12,828 nucleotides of DNA, from positions 1 to 12,828 of the forward strand of contig CANCKV010000028.1 of the NCBI GenBank assembly GCA_947378615.1, in the 5' to 3' direction. Source of the DNA: Chitinophagaceae bacterium (GTDB lineage: Bacteria > Bacteroidota > Bacteroidia > Chitinophagales > Chitinophagaceae). Position 1 is the first letter of the stretch, and each line of letters opens with the position of its first letter. The position numbers and the translations under genes were made by a program. Positions 7,896-12,828 of the stretch are shown piece by piece. The notes under the pieces are model-generated. The model searched no databases. It was not told the DNA's origin and worked only from the letters and a program-made list of their open reading frames with translations.

Positions 7896-9248
7896 ATGCA
7901 ACAGCCCATGTTACATACAGGCAATTTTCATAATGGCATCTTAAGGCGTGCTGCCTTGTTGTGCTTATTATTTGCGTGTACTGTTTTGGCTTTTTCTCAG
8001 GATCAAACTTCTATTTCCTGTAAAGTAAAAGGATATAGGGAGAATGGAATTTACGGGTCGAAAGATAGTAAGGTTGCCTACATTTTGAAGTTAAAGAATG
8101 TTATTAATGACAATCAAAAAGGGAATGTCTATGTTAATGTGGTCAATGATTTGGGCAACTCAGTTTACAATCAAGATATAGCCCTTTTTATCAAACCAAT
8201 TAGTACTTACAATAAAGAAGTTGAAATAGACATAGCCAAATTACCCACTGGATTTTATAACATTTATTTCACCATCAACACCAATCATTTTAGTCAGACA
8301 CTTACCTACGTATTTGCTGTGGAACCAGAGAAGATAAAACCGACAGGCATTCGGCCAGGCGACTTTACTACCTTTTGGGATAACGCCCGCAATGAATTGA
8401 CGAATATTAATCCTTCCTATAAAGTTACCCGAAGGGGAGATATTTCTACAAATAGCAATGATATCTACTTAATAGAATTTCAATCAATTGGTCATGTTTC
8501 TATCAGGGGATGGTTGAGCGTTCCTAAAAGGCATAGCAAGAATCCTGTTTTGTATCGTTTACCAGATTATGCGACTACTGCTTCACCTGAATCGAGGAAT
8601 GATATGGCAGTATTCTGTTTGGATGCTAGGGGATTCGGAAATAGTGCAGATATGGGCAGACAAGACTTTAGCACTTATTTAGTGAACGGCCTTAATACTC
8701 GTGATAGCTATATTTATCGTGCAGAATACATGGATGCCTTACGTGGATTGGATTTCATTTATAAAAATACCGACTTACACTTAGATGAAAACAAAGTAAT
8801 TCTCACTGGAATTGGACAAGGTGCCTCGATAGCATCTGTTATTGCAGGAATGGACAACAAGGTAAAGGGTTTGATTTTAGATAGACCGACACTAATGGAT
8901 TTGCGAACTATGTTTGCAATAGGGGAAGTTAAGTCGCAAGTACCATGGCCTATTAACGCTTTAAAGTTTTATTGTAGCACCAATAAAATTTATCTAGACA
9001 ATTTTTTTAAAGTTTGGGATTATTTCGATCCACTTAGTTTTGCTCCGATGATTAAATGCCCAATATTGATAGGCATTTCATTAAAAAGCAGCGTTAGTCC
9101 TCCTCAATGTGCCTACAATTTTTACAATCAGGTATTGAGTAGTAAACGAGAAATTTATAGTTGTCCTGACAATGAAGCAGGAATTGACGAATCATTCTAT
9201 ATTTTTGAAAACAATTGGATAAAGGAAACACTGAAGTTGCCTTTATAA
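7896..9248 (+). CDS. Secreted AXE1-fold alpha/beta-hydrolase homologue, catalytic triad apparently lost
   Basis: A 450-residue exported protein: basic residues near 17, hydrophobic 19-33, signal cleavage after about S34 or Q35. An alternative ATG at 7908 would leave the signal intact. Residues 36-145 look like a beta-sandwich accessory domain. From about 150 it follows the acetyl xylan esterase / cephalosporin-C deacetylase (AXE1) family: RPGDFTTFWDNA, IRGWLSVP, the oxyanion-side DARGFG (R245), then LTGIGQGASIA, SPPQCAYNFYN. Against the family pattern the nucleophile serine of GGSQGG is glycine (G307), the aspartate of L-x-D-x-x-C-P-P is serine (S398), and the terminal histidine of the YxxHEGG region aligns with asparagine (N426). 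So the fold is kept but the esterase is probably inactive and may bind carbohydrate or a partner. The barrel gene follows after 26 bp, probably the same transcript. The family call is good; the role is unknown. Confidence 0.75.
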   Translation: MQQPMLHTGNFHNGILRRAALLCLLFACTVLAFSQDQTSISCKVKGYRENGIYGSKDSKVAYILKLKNVINDNQKGNVYVNVVNDLGNSVYNQDIALFIKPISTYNKEVEIDIAKLPTGFYNIYFTINTNHFSQTLTYVFAVEPEKIKPTGIRPGDFTTFWDNARNELTNINPSYKVTRRGDISTNSNDIYLIEFQSIGHVSIRGWLSVPKRHSKNPVLYRLPDYATTASPESRNDMAVFCLDARGFGNSADMGRQDFSTYLVNGLNTRDSYIYRAEYMDALRGLDFIYKNTDLHLDENKVILTGIGQGASIASVIAGMDNKVKGLILDRPTLMDLRTMFAIGEVKSQVPWPINALKFYCSTNKIYLDNFFKVWDYFDPLSFAPMIKCPILIGISLKSSVSPPQCAYNFYNQVLSSKREIYSCPDNEAGIDESFYIFENNWIKETLKLPL

Positions 9249-9274
9249 AGTACCCTTATTTATAAACATAAAAG

Positions 9275-10111
9275 ATGAAAAAACTTACTTTAATTATTAT
9301 TGCTACAATCGCTTTTATTCAGAGTTCTCGAGCGGGCTTTCCTATTGGATATGGACGCTATTTATTGATTCCTGGATATAACTATTATACAGCAAGTGGC
9401 TATTGGGGACCTAATGGCAACTACAATTCTTATGGTTCAGGCAACTTTAGTTCACACTATTTTAATTTATATGGTGGATATGGAATTAGTCGTCGATTGA
9501 ATTTTTTATATAATATTCCATTAGTAAATCAAGTGGATAATAATACAAACGGAAAAAATAAAATCTATTCAGCCTTTGCATTAGGAGATGCGAGCCTTGG
9601 ATTAAGTTATTTCTTCAATGACTTTGATGAATTAACACATGTGTGCCTAACAGGAAACCTGATTGTTCCTTTATACCAAAATCAGGGAACACCATATCCA
9701 AATATTGGGTATCAATCATTGGGCGTGGAGGCTAAATTAGGCTTCTCAGGTTCTGCAACTGGAGGATTTAGAAACCCCTATTATGATATTGAATTTGGAT
9801 TGAGGCAATATTTTGCAAGCGATGGACCATTTCAAGTATTTGCCAACATTACAGGAGGTGTTCCTGTAAGTGACGATTGGAAGATTAGTGGTACAATTAG
9901 TGGTATCAATTCAGTTAGTAGCACTTTAACCACTTCTACTACTCAAATCTACAACTATACAAAGTCATTTTATTATCTACGTCTTGCAGCAAATGCTGGA
10001 TATGTTGTTAATGAAAACTTATCTATTTGGGGTGGTGTATATACCGATATTGCGGGAAGAGGTGTTGGTAAAGGAAGTGGGCTATCTATTTCGGCAGTAA
10101 TTAAATACTAG
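9275..10111 (+). CDS. Outer-membrane beta-barrel protein (transporter-like, Phenol_MetA_deg-type fold)
   Basis: A 278-residue protein with a classic signal peptide (MKK, hydrophobic 4-15, SRA cleavage after residue 20). The mature part has alternating hydrophobic/polar strands rich in Gly, Tyr, Phe and Asn, with the family landmarks YGGYGISRRLNFLYNIPLV, ALGDASLGLSYFF and NENLSIWGGVYTD, and it ends in AVIKY, a C-terminal aromatic typical of barrels inserted by BAM. The length suits roughly 12 strands. Members of this group are often annotated only as transporter or OMP; the substrate is not known. It follows the AXE1-like gene by 26 bp on the same strand, so the secreted protein and this barrel may act together at the outer membrane (inference). 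Residues 196-216 or so carry a Ser/Thr-rich loop (SGTISGINSVSSTL and on) that includes a short imperfect direct repeat in the DNA. Confidence 0.75.
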   Translation: MKKLTLIIIATIAFIQSSRAGFPIGYGRYLLIPGYNYYTASGYWGPNGNYNSYGSGNFSSHYFNLYGGYGISRRLNFLYNIPLVNQVDNNTNGKNKIYSAFALGDASLGLSYFFNDFDELTHVCLTGNLIVPLYQNQGTPYPNIGYQSLGVEAKLGFSGSATGGFRNPYYDIEFGLRQYFASDGPFQVFANITGGVPVSDDWKISGTISGINSVSSTLTTSTTQIYNYTKSFYYLRLAANAGYVVNENLSIWGGVYTDIAGRGVGKGSGLSISAVIKY

Positions 10112-10171
10112 ATCTAGATACCCTCTAATTCTTCTATAAATGCTCAACTATAATTTTTATTTAATTTACAC

Positions 10172-10188
10172 TATTTGCGACGCAAATA
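10172..10188. promoter_or_regulatory. 17-bp perfect interrupted palindrome, operator-like
   Basis: TATTTGCG-A-CGCAAATA is perfectly symmetric about one central base, 60 bp after the stop of the barrel gene. The one-base centre and absence of a T tract argue against a terminator and for a dimeric regulator site. It is one of the few GC-containing spots of this AT-rich gap. The related half-sites TTTGC and GCAAA recur at 10351-10364 with a 4-nt centre. Confidence 0.4.
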
Positions 10189-10273
10189 TTCGTAACAAGC
10201 TGTCTGTTAATTTTATACCTGTTCTATTTAATTCTTCCTAGATTACTGTATGTTTTTTAATTTGATTATGAGA

Positions 10274-10302
10274 AAATATTTTAATTCTCAATTAAAATAT
10301 TT
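10274..10302. repeat. Perfect 13-bp inverted repeat with a 3-nt loop
   Basis: AAATATTTTAATT (10274-10286), loop CTC, and AATTAAAATATTT (10290-10302) pair without mismatch. The stem is entirely A/T. There is no T run after it on the + strand, so it is not a standard intrinsic terminator; it may still end or protect the upstream transcript, or be a protein-binding dyad. Confidence 0.5.
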
Positions 10303-10459
10303 ATAAAAACACATTGGCTTCCTCTCAATTAAATTTATACAAATTCCTATTTTGCAGTGGCAAATAACTGAATAATTTCACGTAGAATTTCTGAAATAAT
10401 ATACGAAAACGTTGTAATAAGAATATATTTTCATTATTTTTTATGTTTCTAATTTTCTT

Positions 10460-10492
10460 TTTGGTTAGCAATTAAAAGTTCTTTTATCTTTA
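10460..10492 (+). promoter_or_regulatory. Candidate Bacteroidota-type promoter of gltA
   Basis: TTTG (10460-10463), 21 nt, then TATCTTTA (10485-10492) matches TTTG-N19-21-TAnnTTTG at all but the last base. It predicts a start site near 10497 and an unusually long, roughly 200-nt, AT-rich leader before the gltA ATG at 10697. No better match was seen closer to the gene. Confidence 0.45.
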
Positions 10493-10696
10493 GGGCAATA
10501 TTTTGAAGTTTTTTCAATAAAAACAACTTTTTATTGGTCAGATAATTAATATAAATTTCATATTCCTTTTTTCAATAAACAATCAAATTACAGTGAACTA
10601 TTCTAATAGAATAATACGATTGAGAAGGGAAGAAGAAATTTTGATTGAATACTTTTAAGCTGGAAATAATAAATTCAAATACATAAACAATTAAAA

Positions 10697-12019
10697 ATGG
10701 AATTATTAAAAGCGCGTTTCAAGGCTAAAGCAGATGCTGAGAATGCAGAGATTAAAGATTTGCTTAAACTTCATGGTGACAAAAAAATTGGTGAAGTAAC
10801 ATTGGGTCAGGCTTATCAGGGAATGCGAGGCATTACAGGATTAGTAACTGAAACTAGTTTATTGGATGCACAGGAAGGAATCAGATTTAGAGGTTACACA
10901 ATTCCTGAATTACAAGAAAAACTTCCAAAAATTATTGAGGGTGGGGAGCCTTTACCTGAGGCTTTATTTTATCTAATGCTAATTGGAGAATTGCCTACTG
11001 CTGAAGATGCAGACATGGTAACTGATTTATTGCAAAGAAGAAGCCATGTGCCTAATCATGTATTTGCTGCGATAGATGCCTTACCAATGAGAACGCATCC
11101 AATGACTATGTTTGTTATTGGTGTTATGGCTCTACAAACAGAGGGAGAATTTACTAAGGAATATGCAAAAGGGCTGAATAAGAAAGATTATTGGAGCGTC
11201 ACTTATGACGATACAATGGATTTGATAGCTCGTTTACCCCGTATTGCTGCCTATATATACAGAAGAAAATATAAAAATGGTGATCATATCAATCCTAAGG
11301 GTTTGATGGATTGGTCGGGCAACTTTGCTCACATGCTTGGTTATGATAATGATGGATTTAAGGAATTAATGCGTCTTTATATGACTATTCATGCTGATCA
11401 TGAAGGAGGAAATGTTTCTGCACACACTACTCACCTTGTAGGAAGTGCATTAGCAGATCCATATTTAAGTTATGCTGCAGGTATGAATGGACTTGCAGGA
11501 CCACTACATGGTTTGGCAAATCAGGAAGTTATCAAATGGATTTTTGAAATGCAACAAGAATTGGGTACCGATTTGCCTGCAAGGGAACAAATTGCCAATT
11601 ATGTTCAAGAAACAATCAGTGCAGGAAAAGTAGTTCCTGGATATGGTCATGCTGTACTTCGTAAAACAGATCCACGTTTCACTTGTCAAATGGAATTTGG
11701 TAAAAAATATATGCCTGAAGATAAACTCTGCCGTACGGTATGGAATATTTATGAGGTAACACCACCTATTTTGCAATCACTTGGAAAGATAAAAAATCCA
11801 TGGCCGAATGTAGATGCGCATAGTGGTGCATTGCTACATCACTACGGAATGGTAGAGTATGAGTTTTATACTGTATTATTCGCTGTAAGTAGGGCTTTAG
11901 GTGTATTGGCAAGTCTTTGTTGGGATAGAGCGCTTGGAATGCCTTTGGAAAGACCAAAGAGTGTAACTACAGAAGCTGTTAAGAATTGGTTGAATGGTAA
12001 AGGTGAAATTTGGGATTAA
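10697..12019 (+). CDS. gltA: Citrate synthase, mitochondrial (eukaryotic) type
   Basis: A 440-residue cytoplasmic enzyme that condenses oxaloacetate and acetyl-CoA to citrate, the entry step of the TCA cycle. It resembles the mitochondrial-type family found in many Bacteroidota rather than the NADH-regulated hexameric enzyme of E. coli: it has the N-terminal AQAYQGMRGITGLV-like and FRGYTIPE segments and matches the pig/chicken enzyme closely in spacing. The catalytic residues are H271 (PLHGLANQEV), H318 (PGYGHAVLRKTDPR) and D373 (NVDAHSG), corresponding to H274, H320 and D375 of the animal enzyme; the arginine-bearing RKTDPRF and the late LERPKSV segments are also present. The ATG at 10697 gives the standard family N terminus. 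It is monocistronic by appearance, with a long AT-rich upstream region carrying a candidate promoter and a strong terminator downstream. Confidence 0.96.
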   Translation: MELLKARFKAKADAENAEIKDLLKLHGDKKIGEVTLGQAYQGMRGITGLVTETSLLDAQEGIRFRGYTIPELQEKLPKIIEGGEPLPEALFYLMLIGELPTAEDADMVTDLLQRRSHVPNHVFAAIDALPMRTHPMTMFVIGVMALQTEGEFTKEYAKGLNKKDYWSVTYDDTMDLIARLPRIAAYIYRRKYKNGDHINPKGLMDWSGNFAHMLGYDNDGFKELMRLYMTIHADHEGGNVSAHTTHLVGSALADPYLSYAAGMNGLAGPLHGLANQEVIKWIFEMQQELGTDLPAREQIANYVQETISAGKVVPGYGHAVLRKTDPRFTCQMEFGKKYMPEDKLCRTVWNIYEVTPPILQSLGKIKNPWPNVDAHSGALLHHYGMVEYEFYTVLFAVSRALGVLASLCWDRALGMPLERPKSVTTEAVKNWLNGKGEIWD

Positions 12020-12065
12020 CTGATTTCGACATTGAGTTAGTCAGACAAAAAAGCTATATATTGAG

Positions 12066-12100
12066 AAGAGGCTGTCCCAAAAGGCAGCCTCTTTTATTTT
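12066..12100 (+). terminator. Strong intrinsic terminator after gltA
   Basis: AAGAGGCTG (12066-12074) pairs perfectly with CAGCCTCTT (12085-12093); a T-G wobble and a C-G pair extend the stem inward, leaving a CCAAAA loop. The stem runs into TTTTATTTT (12092-12100). It begins 46 bp after the gltA stop and isolates gltA from the next gene. Confidence 0.9.
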
Positions 12101-12220
12101 GAATAATACGCTACTTTTTACCACTCCCTATTTGAATATCAAAGGTCATATTGAAGAGAAAAAGGAATTTTGCATTAAAATAAATACAAATAAGAAACTA
12201 CCAATTAAAAGGTTTATAAA

Positions 12221-12487
12221 TTGAATGATATTGAGAAGATTTTAAGAAACAAGGAGACAATTGTTTCAGAATTATATGATTGGGCAACTACATTTGATGA
12301 TGATTTAGACAAAATAGGAGAGAAAAATAGGGATGGGTACCAAACTATTTCAAATTTAGCATTTAGACTAGAAAACGGACTTTGTAGTAAGAAAGATTAT
12401 GAAGACATTGCATTTCAAATTTGGCAAATAAATTACGATGAAATAATAATCGACTTTGATACCGAAATAGGAGGAATGCCAAATTAA
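12221..12487 (+). CDS. Hypothetical acidic 88-residue protein
   Basis: I do not recognise this protein. A stop codon lies immediately before base 12221, and the first in-frame initiation codon is TTG there, with AAAAGG about 8 bases upstream as a fair ribosome site; no in-frame ATG exists near the N terminus. The product is small, soluble and clearly acidic (clusters DDDLDK, DYEDIAF and IIIDFDTE), predicted mostly helical, with no signal peptide or membrane segment. It follows the gltA terminator and precedes a DNA adenine methyltransferase by about 110 bp on the same strand, so it may belong to that locus, for example as a regulator, immunity or accessory protein. That link is only positional. 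The codon pattern and clean start context make it more likely real than chance. Confidence 0.5.
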   Translation: MNDIEKILRNKETIVSELYDWATTFDDDLDKIGEKNRDGYQTISNLAFRLENGLCSKKDYEDIAFQIWQINYDEIIIDFDTEIGGMPN

Positions 12488-12596
12488 ATTCTAAATGGGC
12501 GACAAATTATTTATTTCTAAAATAATGGTTCTATAGACGTGATAGGTATAATTACAGGTTGGCATAATCGAAAAATAAATTAAATAATAGATAAGT

Positions 12597-12828
12597 TTGA
12601 GAAAGATTATTGAGAATAAAATTGCTAAACCATTTTTGAAATGGGCTGGAGGAAAAACACAATTAATAAATGAAATTGAAAGGACATTTCCTAAAGATTT
12701 TGAAAAACTTAAATTCACATATTTAGAACCATTCGTTGGAAGTGGAGCCATTTTATTTTGGATATTAAATAGGTGTAAAAATCTCAATAACGTCATCATT
12801 AGTGATATTAATGAAGCACTAATTAATA
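12597..12828 (+). CDS. Dam/DpnM-family (D12 class) DNA adenine methyltransferase, N-terminal part
   Basis: The window edge cuts this gene after 77 codons. The visible part has the family N terminus [13 protein letters not shown] (residues 11-23), the AdoMet-binding motif [13 protein letters not shown] (E44, F46, G48, G50) and the [10 protein letters not shown] segment with the acidic residue D70 that contacts the cofactor. These enzymes transfer a methyl group to N6 of adenine, typically in GATC or related sites, either as orphan regulators or in type II restriction-modification. A stop lies at 12588-12590 and no in-frame ATG precedes the conserved core, so TTG at 12597 is the best start, giving the ten or so residues normally found ahead of the motif. 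The catalytic DPPY motif and any restriction enzyme lie outside the window, so the partner and specificity are unknown. Confidence 0.88.
   Translation, partial: MRKIIENKIAKPFLKWAGGKTQLINEIERTFPKDFEKLKFTYLEPFVGSGAILFWILNRCKNLNNVIISDINEALIN

Larger units (their letters stand above)
10112..10696. other. 585-bp AT-rich non-coding region upstream of gltA
   Basis: No credible gene was found on either strand; the longest + strand frame (base 10140, 33 codons) resembles no protein and overlaps a dyad. The region holds two dyads and a candidate gltA promoter, listed separately, and the palindrome ctagatctag (10108-10117) overlapping the stop codon of the barrel gene. A weaker dyad, TTTGC-agtg-GCAAA (10351-10364), has the same half-sites as the stronger one at 10172. 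No recognised riboswitch or RNA gene was identified by eye. Confidence 0.6.

Noticed and set aside
10140..10241. 33-codon + strand frame in the gap before gltA
   Set aside because: No start context, no domain, and it overlaps the palindrome; chance expectation in AT-rich DNA.
12592..12599. TAAGTTTG, an exact match to the TAnnTTTG promoter box before the methyltransferase
   Set aside because: No TTTG at the required 19-21 nt upstream, and it overlaps the likely TTG start codon, so it would need a start further downstream for which there is no ATG.
12491..12799. Minus-strand open frame at the right edge
   Set aside because: Antisense to the methyltransferase, whose motifs (KWAGGK, EPFVGSG) are clear on the + strand.

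Overview
The window reads as a chromosomal segment of a low-GC member of the Bacteroidota, probably near the Chitinophagaceae/Sphingobacteriia; the family-level placement is inference. The support is: AT-rich DNA with few Shine-Dalgarno sites; two candidate promoters of the Bacteroidota type (TTTG, about 20 nt, TAnnTTTG-like); a Pif1-type helicase with HRDC and HTH_40 domains; a mitochondrial-type citrate synthase; and an MbnP-like protein paired with a diheme peroxidase. Every gene I accept is on the + strand.

Left part (1-2700): the 3' end of a two-cupin protein, then ten tandem 7-bp repeats. These sit just upstream of a two-gene operon encoding an exported MbnP-like protein and a diheme cytochrome c peroxidase/MauG/MbnH-type lipoprotein. 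By analogy with methanobactin-associated MbnP/MbnH, the peroxidase may oxidise a tryptophan of its partner to make a copper site.

Defence part (2700-5100): a tightly spaced pair made of an ABC-type ATPase without its own nuclease domain and a DUF4435/TOPRIM protein. This is the architecture of PARIS (AriA and AriB), an abortive-infection system that senses phage anti-restriction proteins.

Middle (5200-10111): a large helicase whose candidate promoter abuts its start codon; a secreted protein with the acetyl xylan esterase (AXE1) fold in which all three catalytic triad positions appear substituted, so probably a pseudoenzyme; and, 26 bp later, a small outer-membrane beta-barrel protein probably co-transcribed with it.

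Right part (10112-12828): a 585-bp AT-rich non-coding stretch with two clear dyads and a good candidate promoter, then citrate synthase (gltA) closed by a strong intrinsic terminator. After it come an unrecognised acidic 88-residue protein and the 5' end of a Dam/DpnM-family adenine methyltransferase cut by the window edge. Both appear to use TTG starts, and the methyltransferase suggests a second, restriction-modification-like locus.

The points most worth following are the PARIS-like pair with a symmetric four-cysteine cluster in its nuclease, the apparently triad-less esterase, and the MbnP/peroxidase operon with its heptad repeat array. No tRNA, rRNA, insertion sequence or CRISPR array was seen.
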